From Thermoplasmata archaeon (GTDB taxonomy: Archaea > Thermoplasmatota > Thermoplasmata > Thermoplasmatales > Thermoplasmataceae): DNA of 64,000 nucleotides. Position numbers and translations under genes: made by a program. A model generated the notes under the pieces. It had not been told where the DNA came from and did no database searches. It saw only the letters and a list, made by a program, of their open reading frames with translations. This document shows, in pieces, positions 51,925 to 61,770 of the stretch (position 1 is its first letter; the number at the start of each line of letters is the position of its first letter). The DNA is taken from NCBI GenBank assembly GCA_021846395.1, contig JAJZXB010000010.1, positions 19,559 to 83,558 of the forward strand, read 5' to 3'.

Positions 51925-53804
51925 CAGTTAATCATCCCCAATAATTCTACGATCAGAAAAATAACACTTATCCCAATAACCAGAAAAACTACATAGTAGG
52001 TCATATAGCCTGTTTCAATTTTTCTCAATTTGCCCCCAAGAATTGATAATTCTTCTCCAAAGCCATCTATGCCCCTGTCAAAGTCCTTATCACCAGCACC
52101 GAATATATGAGATAGAGGTAGTATAACTCTCTCCGCAATATACTGGGTGTAAAGTTTATCAAAATAAAACTTGTTTTTGATTGCCCGGTACAGGATATTT
52201 TCATGTATATCTATATTTTTATACACTGTGTATCTGTAGATAATATACGCGATCACTATGCCTGTAATGGAGAATGCAACCGGAATCAGCTCAATTATCA
52301 GTGGTGGCGTGTAAACATTTACTGAAGAATACAGGTATTTATAAAATGGCTTTTGTATATATCCGAGTGTCAATGACAGAAATGCCAGAATCATCAAGGG
52401 TGTCAAATATATGAGTTTTGGGTCCCTTGCATTGGCGGCAATTTCAGATCGGGGTTTTCCAAGAAACACAAGAAAGTACATTCTGAATATATATGTGGCT
52501 GTTAGAATCTCCCCGAATATGAGCAATAACCAGGGAATAATATTTCCAGAATTTATGAAGTATTCATAAGCCCCGTTAATTATCTGCCCCTTTGAAAAAT
52601 AACCTGCTGTTGGAGGTATGGCCGCAAGAGTTAGTGAACCTATCAATATTAAAATGGCTGTGGCAGGCATTCTTTTAAATAGACCTCCCATCTGTTTTAT
52701 GTCTCTCAATTCCAGCAGACCAAGGAGTATAACAGCTGCCGACATAAATAAAAGAGCCTTGAAGACTGCATGAACAACCAGGTGATACATTCCAAAGGCA
52801 ACTCCAGAATACCCTATGATGCCAGAAAGACCTACTGCTGTGAGCATATAGCCAAGCTGGCTTATTGTGGAATATGCAAGCACTCTTTTAATATCATTCA
52901 TTACAATTGCAAGTATTCCTGCGTAAAATGCTGTAAATGCCCCAATAAGGGTAACAACATACAGGGTGTATGGCGCTGCAAATTCATATAAAGGATACAA
53001 TCTTGCAACAAGATATATTCCTGCGGTTACCATTGTTGCAGCATGTATCAAGGCAGAAACAGTGGTGGGACCTTCCATGGAATCAGGCAGCCATACATGC
53101 AAGGGAAACTGGGCTGATTTGGCAATTGCACCTGAAAACAATAGCAATGCTGCGAGTGCAAGGACATTTGGGCCGATAATTGCCGAGATATGGGATGCAT
53201 TTGTAATAAGGTAGGGAATGCTTAAAGGACTTGATGGGTTAAGCTTTAACAGTGTTGTGTATATTACGGCCATACCGATCATGAATAAGAGGTCTCCAAT
53301 TCTGGTAACTATGAAAGCTTTTTTTGCTGCAGCAGCCGCATTTGGCTTGAAAAACCAGAATCCTATCAGTAAATATGAACATAATCCAACTATTTCCCAA
53401 AATAAAAAGAATAGAACAAGGTTTGATGCCACCACAAGCCCCAGCATTCCGGTAATGAATAAGCTTGTTTCTGCAAAATATACATTCTTTCTTGGGTCAT
53501 CTTTCATGTAGAACATTGCAAATATATTGATCAACAATGAAACTGAAGTTACCATTAAAGCCATTACAAGTGTAAGCCTGTCTATATATATGCCCACATC
53601 AATGTTATAAAACCACTGATAATGCGAATATATAAATGCATGACTTGATAAATAATAGTATGCGTCTAGAACAGTGATCAAAGACAGGATAATCATTAAG
53701 GAACTGAATATTCCGGAATATCTTGATTTATAATTTCCAATTACATATTCAACTGGAAATGCTATTAGGGGAAACAGAAATATGAAGTAATAGAGTGTTA
53801 CCAT
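51924..53804 (-). CDS. nuoL: NADH-quinone oxidoreductase-like subunit L
   Basis: 626 residues, about 16 membrane helices. Signature regions: [46 protein letters not shown]-type segment and a long C-terminal helix (residues about 540-626) that in complex I bridges the membrane arm. Overlaps nuoK by 7 nt and nuoM by 1 nt. Confidence 0.95.
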   Translation of the reverse strand: [626 protein letters not shown]

Positions 53805-54097
53805 TTAATCTCACCCAACAGAGAAATTTCGATTTTCCCAAATTTCTTGTAAACAACTGTAAATATACCTATACCTATAGCAGTTTCAATAACACCAATA
53901 GCAATAACAAACAGAGCAAATACAATCAAACTGGTGGAATAATAAAGCGACGCAATGCCTATGACATTCAGCAGTGCTGCATTTATCAAAATTTCAAGAG
54001 AAATAACCATCCTCATTCCTACCTTTGACGTTATTATCCCATAGATACCAATTGTAAACAGAATTATTGAAAGTATTGATACATATAATATATTCAT
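53798..54097 (-). CDS. nuoK: NADH-quinone oxidoreductase-like subunit K
   Basis: 99 residues, three membrane helices with the conserved acidic residue in the second helix region (VISLEILINAALLNVIGIA). Overlaps nuoL (ATGGTAAC) and the second nuoJ part. Confidence 0.92.
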   Translation of the reverse strand: MNILYVSILSIILFTIGIYGIITSKVGMRMVISLEILINAALLNVIGIASLYYSTSLIVFALFVIAIGVIETAIGIGIFTVVYKKFGKIEISLLGEIKW

Positions 54098-54315
54098 TTT
54101 TTATCCTCCCCCGCGATATACATTACGCCAATAATGGATGCTACAAGTAGAATTGAAAGAAGTTCAAATGGAACTAGATATGTTGAAAACAGCAATATTC
54201 CAATTTTTTCGAGATTCTGTGTGCTTGGTCTAAAAGGTGCATTTAAAAAAAGTATATTTCCTCCAAATATCAGAAGGAATATTATGGCTGCAACCTTTTG
54301 CATTTTATTCTTCAT
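54094..54315 (-). CDS. nuoJ: NuoJ-like subunit, C-terminal part
   Basis: 73 residues with two membrane helices (IIFLLIFGGNILFL, YLVPFELLSILLVASIIGVMYIA). Matches the C-terminal half of NuoJ, with PFELLSILLVASIIG typical of the fourth and fifth helices. The N-terminal half is the preceding gene, overlapping by 11 nt, so NuoJ is encoded by two genes here. Confidence 0.82.
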   Translation of the reverse strand: MKNKMQKVAAIIFLLIFGGNILFLNAPFRPSTQNLEKIGILLFSTYLVPFELLSILLVASIIGVMYIAGEDKK

Positions 54316-54556
54316 CTTCTTTCCCTCCAGTTAACATAAGCACAAACACAATTAAAATGACTATAGCACCAGCATAAACCAGTACTTCTACACTCCCAAC
54401 GAAGGATGACCCGAGCAATATAAAAATAGCAGCGAATGCCAATAACAAAATCAAAAGATATACGCTTGAATGCACGAGATTCTTTGTGTTGATTGTTGCC
54501 ATTGCAAAGATGATGGAAATTGCAGCCAGAACCATGAAAATAATTGTGATTATCAT
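54305..54556 (-). CDS. nuoJ: NuoJ-like subunit, N-terminal part
   Basis: 83 residues with three membrane helices, including VEVLVYAGAIVILIVFVLM, the conserved third helix of NuoJ. The end KEDEE is followed by the start of the C-terminal part in a different frame (11-nt overlap). A GGAGG site inside the end of this gene precedes the start of the second part, which argues for a genuine two-gene arrangement rather than a sequencing error. Confidence 0.85.
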   Translation of the reverse strand: MIITIIFMVLAAISIIFAMATINTKNLVHSSVYLLILLLAFAAIFILLGSSFVGSVEVLVYAGAIVILIVFVLMLTGGKEDEE

Positions 54557-55044
54557 TTTATTACATCATCCTCCTGCCTCGTTAATTCCTGAGGAGAATA
54601 CGTAAAGCTATTTCTTGTTCTTGCATCCTCAAACTGATGTGTCAGGTAAATTGCATTTGTTGGACATATTTCTTCGCAATTTCTGCACACAGTGCACGTT
54701 CCAAAATTAACATCTGGATATATATGACGTTTATTCTGCATGTTCTCCCTTGCACCTCTTTTCGTTTCAACAACAAGGCCCTGCTCTTTCTCAACTTCCC
54801 AGACCTCCATTTTTATGCTGTGGTTTGGGCATATTTGCTCGCATAAAGTACAGCCAATGCATGACTCAGGACTTAAAAAAATCCTGAACCTAAATCTTTC
54901 TGGAATTTCACCTTTTTCCTCAGGATACTGAGTGGTAATAGGTTTTTTAAACATAAATCGACCGATACTATACATAGTTTCCAATGATCCAATTATTGGT
55001 ATCGGTTTTTTTGGTATTTTTATTTCCTTAACTGTTGCAACCAT
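54553..55044 (-). CDS. nuoI: NADH-quinone oxidoreductase-like subunit I
   Basis: 163 residues. Two [4Fe-4S] ferredoxin motifs: CIGCTLCEQICP and CTVCRNCEEICP. They carry electrons through the peripheral arm toward NuoB. Start preceded by GGTGA. In a complex without NuoEFG, this subunit is a likely entry point for a ferredoxin-type donor. Confidence 0.96.
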   Translation of the reverse strand: MVATVKEIKIPKKPIPIIGSLETMYSIGRFMFKKPITTQYPEEKGEIPERFRFRIFLSPESCIGCTLCEQICPNHSIKMEVWEVEKEQGLVVETKRGARENMQNKRHIYPDVNFGTCTVCRNCEEICPTNAIYLTHQFEDARTRNSFTYSPQELTRQEDDVIK

Positions 55045-55050
55045 TTTATA

Positions 55051-56106
55051 TCACCTTATATACAATACAAATACGCCGGCATAAATGAGGTTTATGACGG
55101 CAAGTGGAAGTAAATATTTCCATCCAAACTGAACGAATCTGTCAATTCTCATTCTTGGTAAAGATACCCATATTAAAAACGCTATAAGAACAAGAATTAT
55201 TGTCTTTACCAAAAGATATATAAAGCCAAGCTGTGATGAAACAGGCCCATTATATCCACCAAGATACAGCAGTGATACCAGAAATGAGCCAAGGTAAACC
55301 ATGCCGAATAGACCAATATAAAATAGGCCAAATCTCATTCCTCCGTATTCCGTAGTGGCTCCAGATATTAACTCACTGTCACTTTCTGAAAGATCAAATG
55401 GGCTGTATGATGCCCTGGCAACCATCGATATGAAAAATACTATCAAACCAAGAGGCTCAATAATTCCGTATGGTATAACCTCATTTGTTACTATGCCTGC
55501 CAGACTTAAACTGTTGTATGTGCTCCCGCCTGTAACAAAAGACCTTGAGGAAACCATGACAATTGCAAGAACACTGATGAGCATGGGAACTTCAAATGAT
55601 ACATCCTTTGCTATACCCCTTAATGCTCCAAGAATTGCATAATTGCTTCTTGTACTTATTCCACCAAGTACTTCCCCTATTGGCATTATAGAGAGAATTC
55701 CAAACATCAATATCAATGTAATATCTGAATTGGTTGTTGTTAAATTTCCAAAATAATACAATCCCCCATAGGGTATTATGATAAATGATACCATAATTGA
55801 CATCATGGTTATTATGGGTGCAATTCTGTATGCCATATTGTCCCTTCCCTTGGGGAGAATTGACTCTTTGCCCAGGAGCTTTAATGCATCTGCCATTAAT
55901 TGCAAAAGGCCAAATTTACCAACTCTATTTGGTCCTATTCTCAACTGTATTCTTGCCATATATTTTCTGAAAACGTAAATTAATATTATAAATGAAATTG
56001 TTACAAATAAGAGAACCACTATGGTCTCAATAAGATATGCTATGCCGAAGGAAGCATAGTTGCCCAGAAATGAAAACCACTGATGGAGTTTGAATAATAA
56101 ATTCAT
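55051..56106 (-). CDS. nuoH: NADH-quinone oxidoreductase-like subunit H
   Basis: 351 residues, eight or so membrane helices. Signature RIQLRIGPNRVGKFGLLQLMADALKLLGKE at about residues 51-80 and EVPMLISVLAIVM; SPFDLSESDSELISG and EYGGMRFGLF are the quinone-site loops. Overlaps nuoD by 4 nt. Confidence 0.96.
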   Translation of the reverse strand: MNLLFKLHQWFSFLGNYASFGIAYLIETIVVLLFVTISFIILIYVFRKYMARIQLRIGPNRVGKFGLLQLMADALKLLGKESILPKGRDNMAYRIAPIITMMSIMVSFIIIPYGGLYYFGNLTTTNSDITLILMFGILSIMPIGEVLGGISTRSNYAILGALRGIAKDVSFEVPMLISVLAIVMVSSRSFVTGGSTYNSLSLAGIVTNEVIPYGIIEPLGLIVFFISMVARASYSPFDLSESDSELISGATTEYGGMRFGLFYIGLFGMVYLGSFLVSLLYLGGYNGPVSSQLGFIYLLVKTIILVLIAFLIWVSLPRMRIDRFVQFGWKYLLPLAVINLIYAGVFVLYIR

Positions 56107-57206
56107 CTATCCACCTCTCCAACTACAGGATCAAGTCCACCAACAACTGCTATGAAATCGGCTATCATCAACCCTTTTGATATTACCGGCAATAATGATA
56201 AATTTCTCAATCCCGGGCTTCTGGCATGGACCCTGTTTGGCTTTGTTGTATTGTTACCATTTACATAAACGGCAAATTCCCCGGCATCGGATTCAACCCT
56301 GCTGAATGCCTCCCCATTACCCTTTATCCTGAGCATGAGGGATTTTTTCCCCTGTGGGTTGAAAAAAGGGCCATCAGTAATTTTATCCAGGCATTGTTCT
56401 ATAATCCTTATGGACTGCCTCATTTCCTCTACCTTCACCATAAATCTACCGAAATTATCCTTTTCGTGTGAAATCGGAATGTCAAAATTAACTCTGTCAT
56501 AAAAAAGGTATGGTGCATCTTTTCTTACATCATATGGAATGCCTGATGCCCTTAATGCAGGACCGGTAACACCATAATCAAGAGCCATTTCAGGCTCAAT
56601 AATACCTATGCCCCTATTTCTCTGCCAGAATATCTCACTGTGAATGAACATATTATACATATCTTCCAGATTTTTTTTAAATTGAGGTAAAAAATTTTTT
56701 ATGTCGTTGATCATTTGTTCAGTAAGGTCCTGATAAACTCCACCAACACTGAAATAATTCACCTCCTGTCTGCCTCCGGAAGCTTCTGTGAATATTCTCT
56801 GTATCTTTTCTCTTTCTTTAAACGTATGGAAAAAAGGGGTTAGCATTCCCAGATCAAGGCCAAGAGAGCCCATACCGACGAGCCTGGCAGCCAGCCTATT
56901 AAGTTCAACCATGATCATTCTTATCCACTGTGCCCTTTCAGGAGGTTCTATACCCGTCAATTTTTCAACTGACATTAAATATCCAAGCTCCATATTCATT
57001 GCGTCGATGTAGTTCATTCTATCAAAAAAGATTATATTATCTGCATAAAGATTCAATTCAGAAAGTTTTTCGGCATTCCTGTGCAGAAAACCAAGTGTTA
57101 CCTTTACATCCTGAATTATTTCTTCATTTAAAATCAACTTAAAATTAAAAATGCCATGAATTGAAGGATGTACTGGTCCTATATTTAATTCAGTATAATG
57201 TGGCAT
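56103..57206 (-). CDS. nuoD: NADH-quinone oxidoreductase-like subunit D
   Basis: 367 residues, the 49-kDa subunit: NIGPVHPSIHGIFNFKL near the start, GYLMSVEKLTGIEPPERAQWIRMI, and a C-terminal DPVVGEVDR that matches the conserved end. Together with NuoB it forms the quinone-binding site. TAATG overlap with nuoC. Confidence 0.96.
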   Translation of the reverse strand: MPHYTELNIGPVHPSIHGIFNFKLILNEEIIQDVKVTLGFLHRNAEKLSELNLYADNIIFFDRMNYIDAMNMELGYLMSVEKLTGIEPPERAQWIRMIMVELNRLAARLVGMGSLGLDLGMLTPFFHTFKEREKIQRIFTEASGGRQEVNYFSVGGVYQDLTEQMINDIKNFLPQFKKNLEDMYNMFIHSEIFWQRNRGIGIIEPEMALDYGVTGPALRASGIPYDVRKDAPYLFYDRVNFDIPISHEKDNFGRFMVKVEEMRQSIRIIEQCLDKITDGPFFNPQGKKSLMLRIKGNGEAFSRVESDAGEFAVYVNGNNTTKPNRVHARSPGLRNLSLLPVISKGLMIADFIAVVGGLDPVVGEVDR

Positions 57207-57661
57207 TATGAGCCCTCCTTTTCATCAAAGCTCACGTGCTCATTGCCTTCAGAATCCATATTTACATACTGTACCTTCTTCAAATCATAATCCTTTCTTA
57301 ATGGGTGCCCGACCCATTCATCTGGCAAAAAAAGTCTTCTTAAATCATCATGACCATCGAAAACTATTCCCATCAGGTCGTATTGCTCTCTTTCATCCCA
57401 GTCTGCCACCCTGAATAATTTTGTGAGAGATGGCATGTGCTCATCATTTGTTGAGACCTTGACTGAAATATAATCATTGGTATCAAAATTATGAATGAAA
57501 TATATGACATCAAGATGATCCTTCATGTCAACTCCATTAAGGCAGGTTAAGTAATACCCTTTATTTTTGAAATCAGTCATGGCTTCAATGAGATCCGTCT
57601 TATCCAACGTGATCATTCTCATACCGCCTTTGTCCTTATCATCAGAAATAATTTTATACAT
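57206..57661 (-). CDS. nuoC: NADH-quinone oxidoreductase-like subunit C
   Basis: 151 residues from ATG 57661, 5 nt after GGTGA; the GTG three codons upstream is less likely. The family segment is DWDEREQYDLMGIVFDGHDDLRRLFLPDEWVGHPLRKDY, the 30-kDa signature. Hydrophilic peripheral-arm subunit. Confidence 0.94.
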   Translation of the reverse strand: MYKIISDDKDKGGMRMITLDKTDLIEAMTDFKNKGYYLTCLNGVDMKDHLDVIYFIHNFDTNDYISVKVSTNDEHMPSLTKLFRVADWDEREQYDLMGIVFDGHDDLRRLFLPDEWVGHPLRKDYDLKKVQYVNMDSEGNEHVSFDEKEGS

Positions 57662-57666
57662 TGATA

Positions 57667-58143
57667 TCACCTGTCCGTCTCATTTCTTATTTTCTTCTGT
57701 AGCGTTATTATGCCATATGTTAATGCCTGAGGAGTCGGTGGGCAGCCAGGGACATAAACATCCACAGGAATGACCTTATCAACTCCCATCACAACAGAAT
57801 AACCGTCCACATATGGGCCACCCTGAATGACACAAACCCCCATTGCAATTACATATTTTGGGTATGGCATTTCCTCATAAATTCTTTTAATCCTCGGTGC
57901 CATCCTTTTATTTGTTGTACCTGCAACAATCATCAAATCTGATTGTCGTGGAGAATTTCTAAATATCTCACTTCCAAATCTGGATATATCAACATCTGAC
58001 GCCTGCATTGCCATCATTTCTATAGCACAGCAAGCCAGACCCATAGTTAATGGCCACAGAGAATTTGACCTTCCCCATTCAAGAGCTTTTTCCAGAGTTG
58101 TGGTTTTAATCCCTACTTCACCGGTTTTCATCATTTCATCCAC
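57667..58143 (-). CDS. nuoB: NADH-quinone oxidoreductase-like subunit B
   Basis: 158 residues. Cysteines for cluster N2: [10 protein letters not shown] (the CC pair), GVCVIQGG and [14 protein letters not shown]. It hands electrons to quinone. Overlaps nuoA by 13 nt. Confidence 0.97.
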   Translation of the reverse strand: MDEMMKTGEVGIKTTTLEKALEWGRSNSLWPLTMGLACCAIEMMAMQASDVDISRFGSEIFRNSPRQSDLMIVAGTTNKRMAPRIKRIYEEMPYPKYVIAMGVCVIQGGPYVDGYSVVMGVDKVIPVDVYVPGCPPTPQALTYGIITLQKKIRNETDR

Positions 58144-58565
58144 CTCATATACCCACGTTTAAAAGCATAAAATACCGCAAATAACGGCATTGCCATAAAT
58201 ATTATGGTTTCAAGGAAGGGCAATAATCCAAGATTATAGAAATCGAATGCCCATGGAAATAATAAAAGCATGTCTACATCAAACAGTACGTATAAAAATA
58301 TTATAACATAATACTGTATAGTTATATTACCCTCCTTGTATTCATGTGCAACCTGCCCACCTTCATAAGGACGGAGATATGAATCATCCTTTGCCGGTGG
58401 ATTGTTTTCAATGGATAAATTTTCAATAATATTTTTGGTTTTGAAACTTATTTTATTTGGCCTGTATCTATTTTGTTCAATTGAAGGGAGAATTTTAAAC
58501 AACAGATATAACGCTAGACTTAGAATAATTATCGTAATCACAAGTGAGGCGTATCCTACTAACAT
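58131..58565 (-). CDS. nuoA: NADH-quinone oxidoreductase-like subunit A
   Basis: 144 residues, three membrane helices; [22 protein letters not shown] is the conserved second helix with its acidic residue. First gene of the operon (nuoA-B-C-D-H-I-J-J-K-L-M-N and two unknown genes). NuoE, F and G, which hold the NADH site, are absent. Confidence 0.94.
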   Translation of the reverse strand: MLVGYASLVITIIILSLALYLLFKILPSIEQNRYRPNKISFKTKNIIENLSIENNPPAKDDSYLRPYEGGQVAHEYKEGNITIQYYVIIFLYVLFDVDMLLLFPWAFDFYNLGLLPFLETIIFMAMPLFAVFYAFKRGYMRWMK

Positions 58566-58580
58566 TACTTAGGTTTATCA

Positions 58581-58596
58581 TAAATTTATATATAAT
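58581..58596 (-). promoter_or_regulatory. TATA-like box of the nuo operon
   Basis: On the minus strand ATTATATATAAATTTA is centred about 25-29 bases before the nuoA ATG at 58565, matching leaderless initiation. Inferred from spacing only. Confidence 0.45.
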
Positions 58597-58693
58597 AATG
58601 TCGTTAAGTAAGAAAGTCTTAGGTTTCCATGATAAACTTGAAATAAGATTTTTAGATAAATTTATAATATAATAGATAGTATTTGAATATATA

Positions 58694-60499
58694 TTATATT
58701 GACTGTGAGCTTCCTTTTAACTTTTTGTATATTTCCATAACCGTTCCGGGATTAAATGATTTTTCTGTCTGGTTTTTAAATTCCGGAATGATATTTTTTT
58801 CATTAATATTTTTGTCCGCTATTAACTTTTTAACAATAACATATATCGAATCGTAATCAAGTGTTTTAAGTTCCTCCAGGAATTCAAGTTCACCAACACT
58901 GGAATTGCCGGACCAAAGTATTTCAAGAGCTTTTTCAATTGTATTTCTCTCCCATTTATTATTTCTGGCTATATACAAAACTTTTAATATTTTTTCATTT
59001 TCCAATTTTATTCCATATTTTTTTTCATATTCTGGAGTATCCTGTAATAAGATTCTTGCGATTATTTTCGGTCGGTAATATACATTAACCATGTCCACAA
59101 AGTCACTATAGAGATTATTGTTCAATAATGCATCAGACTCAACAACTGACAGCCCGTATTTATTTTTTAGATTTGAAATGATGGTGTCCATTGGCTCGGG
59201 AACAATTTTTTCAAGATCTTTTATTAAATTATCCTGTATTTCTATAAGTTCTATATCCGTTTCAGGATACATCCTTTCTTTTCCAGGAAGTGGCCTCAAA
59301 TATCTCGTTTCACCAGATTCCGTGGCAGCTCTTGTCTCATCCAGATTCATATTTATGATTTTATTCAGGCGTTCATATATCATATTTTGTAAAGAATTCT
59401 TAATATCTTCATTCGTGAGTACGAGAATGACTGCATCCTTTTCTCCTTTATTTAACAGGTCATAAATAGCATTTAATTCCATTTCTGAAACCCCGTACCC
59501 CGGAAATTCATCTGAGTGCATCAATCCACCAATGCCCAGATTTTTTGTAACATCAGCCAGTTCTTTTCCAAGTCTAAAATTGCCGTTTTTTAACAGCCCA
59601 TTTAAATTTTCAAGTTTTGCTGCAAACACATTTTTATTGCCGGCAAATGCCTTTTTAATCATGTTGGAAGTGGTATTAACGAATATATTATCGACGTTGA
59701 TAAATTCAGAAATATGAACACCTCCCCGTTCATTTATTATTTCTGAGGCTTTCTGAAGTGATAATTGCCTTTTAACTTCATATTTTATTGCCTCCCTTAT
59801 CATTGAAAGTTTGGAAACACCCTTTATCTCAACTCTTCCGAAACCCATTGAAAAATTAACATCCTGCCTGATTGAGTCAACATCCCCTCTGAAATTCTTC
59901 AATGACTTAACAATAAATCCTATTTTTTTTGCCGTTTCTATTGCATGATTTTCATCCACTATATCTGGCTCTGTTGATATTTCAACCAATGGTATCCCTA
60001 ATCTATCGAGAGAATAATCAACATGATCCTCGCTACTGGATAATTTTCTTGCTGCATCTTCTTCAAGGGTAACTGCTGATATCCTTACATTACCCCTTGA
60101 CGTTTCAATATATCCATCCATACCAATGATGCCTGTTCTTTGAAATCCAGAGGTATTTGAACCATCTATTACTATTTTCCTCATAAAAGAAATATAATTC
60201 ATTACATTGCAATGAAGTGCCATTGAGATTATAATAGTGGTTTTAATATTCTCCATATCTGGATCGTGTGGGGGTTCCTCATCAGCTTCCACAAGGCAGG
60301 AATTATTGCTCACATAATATGTAAAATTCCTGTTCCTTATATTTTCATATTCTGCAGCCCTGTCTATTTTTCCAAGTTCACTCATTGTTGGTGTCATTTT
60401 TCTCTGAAAGTATGGGTCTTTTTTCACACCCTCAGTTGAACATGAACAGAACAATTTACTCCCCTTCAATTGAAAATGAATTTCCAATCCAATTTTCAT
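58694..60499 (-). CDS. gatE: Glu-tRNA(Gln) amidotransferase subunit E
   Basis: 601 residues. The GatB-like core is seen with HFQLKGSKLFCSCS (zinc site cysteines), DEEPPHDPDMEN, IDGSNTSGFQRT, EEDAARK and RLGIPLVEISTEPD, followed by a tRNA-binding tail domain (residues about 460-600). GatDE converts Glu-tRNA(Gln) to Gln-tRNA(Gln) in archaea. The start overlaps the gatD stop (TAATG), with GGTGA 5 nt upstream. Confidence 0.97.
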   Translation of the reverse strand: MKIGLEIHFQLKGSKLFCSCSTEGVKKDPYFQRKMTPTMSELGKIDRAAEYENIRNRNFTYYVSNNSCLVEADEEPPHDPDMENIKTTIIISMALHCNVMNYISFMRKIVIDGSNTSGFQRTGIIGMDGYIETSRGNVRISAVTLEEDAARKLSSSEDHVDYSLDRLGIPLVEISTEPDIVDENHAIETAKKIGFIVKSLKNFRGDVDSIRQDVNFSMGFGRVEIKGVSKLSMIREAIKYEVKRQLSLQKASEIINERGGVHISEFINVDNIFVNTTSNMIKKAFAGNKNVFAAKLENLNGLLKNGNFRLGKELADVTKNLGIGGLMHSDEFPGYGVSEMELNAIYDLLNKGEKDAVILVLTNEDIKNSLQNMIYERLNKIINMNLDETRAATESGETRYLRPLPGKERMYPETDIELIEIQDNLIKDLEKIVPEPMDTIISNLKNKYGLSVVESDALLNNNLYSDFVDMVNVYYRPKIIARILLQDTPEYEKKYGIKLENEKILKVLYIARNNKWERNTIEKALEILWSGNSSVGELEFLEELKTLDYDSIYVIVKKLIADKNINEKNIIPEFKNQTEKSFNPGTVMEIYKKLKGSSQSI

Positions 60500-61725
60500 T
60501 AAAAATCACCTATCAATATTCTATTGTTTATTTCCCCACGCAAATTTTGTTTCATCAAATTTGTAAAATTGTCCGGATAATTTGCCAGTAGATACATGGC
60601 CTTTACCATTGCGACCTCAGGAAGCATATCGTACAATGGAATCACTCCTGCATTCAAAAGTTCCCTTCCGGTAGAATATACATTTAGATTCACTGAACCA
60701 TTTATGCACTGTGATGTCATGAAAAAATAGGTGTCCTTTGAAAGTTTTTTAATTGCATTTATTATATTTTCAGAAACGTGCCCCAGTCCTGTTCCCATAA
60801 TTACTACCGCTTTTTTATCACTGGCGATATTTTGGAATTGTGATTCGTCCATGCCAGGATAAAAATATACAATTGATACATTTTCATCAAGTTTATCTTT
60901 TAAAATATTTTTCTCTCCAGCTTTTTTATAATTACCATTCAACTTCACCCTTCCATTTTGATATACTCCTATCTCTTCTGCATCTATTGATCTAAATGCA
61001 TCCCGTCTACTTGTGTGCATTTTTCTGGCCCTTACACCGCGATGAAGCGAAACAGAATTGTCCGAAGTGGATGAATGCATAGATATACATACCTCACCAA
61101 TATCAGCGGAAGAAAAATTTATTGAACCTTCAATATTTACAAAGGCATCGCTGCTTGGCCTGTCTGGACTTCTCTGGCTTCCAGTAAACAATATGGGGGC
61201 GGTTTGCTGTTCAAACATGAATGATAGTGCTGCAGAAGAATACTGCATTGTGTCTGTTCCATGGAAAAACACAACCCCATATCCCTTGTCAAGTTTTTCC
61301 TTTGCTTTCCTTGCAAAATTAATCCATTTATTTATGTCCACATTTTCGCTGAGTATACTATCTATATTTTCATGCTTTATTTCATACTGGCTAATATTAT
61401 TAACAAAATTGTATATATATGAGATGTCCTTCACTGGCTTAACCGCGCCAGTTTTGTAATCAATTGAACTTCCAATAGTTCCCCCTGTGGTTAAAATATA
61501 TGTTTTTTTATCTTTTTGAATCTCTGGTTCTCTTACAGTGTTACTTTGATTTATAACCCCATTATCCATGTCATAAACTTTGCTAATTTTCAATGAATCA
61601 TTTCTCAATGTTATGTTATATCCCGTATCAAGTTTTATTGTTGTGTAATTATCATTTGAATTTATATAAATTCCTGAATACCCTTTATCATTAATTTTAA
61701 AGTCTATTTTTTGTCCAGTTTTCAT
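60499..61725 (-). CDS. gatD: Glu-tRNA(Gln) amidotransferase subunit D
   Basis: 408 residues. An N-terminal beta-domain (about 1-75) precedes an asparaginase-like domain: ILTTGGTIGSS and VVFFHGTDTMQYSSAALSF hold the catalytic threonines, and a later conserved MGTGLGHV segment follows. It makes ammonia from an amide donor for GatE. First gene of the two-gene operon. Confidence 0.97.
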   Translation of the reverse strand: MKTGQKIDFKINDKGYSGIYINSNDNYTTIKLDTGYNITLRNDSLKISKVYDMDNGVINQSNTVREPEIQKDKKTYILTTGGTIGSSIDYKTGAVKPVKDISYIYNFVNNISQYEIKHENIDSILSENVDINKWINFARKAKEKLDKGYGVVFFHGTDTMQYSSAALSFMFEQQTAPILFTGSQRSPDRPSSDAFVNIEGSINFSSADIGEVCISMHSSTSDNSVSLHRGVRARKMHTSRRDAFRSIDAEEIGVYQNGRVKLNGNYKKAGEKNILKDKLDENVSIVYFYPGMDESQFQNIASDKKAVVIMGTGLGHVSENIINAIKKLSKDTYFFMTSQCINGSVNLNVYSTGRELLNAGVIPLYDMLPEVAMVKAMYLLANYPDNFTNLMKQNLRGEINNRILIGDF

Positions 61726-61770
61726 TTAAAAGTAATTGGTTGACAATATAAAAACTTTATAATGGATAAA

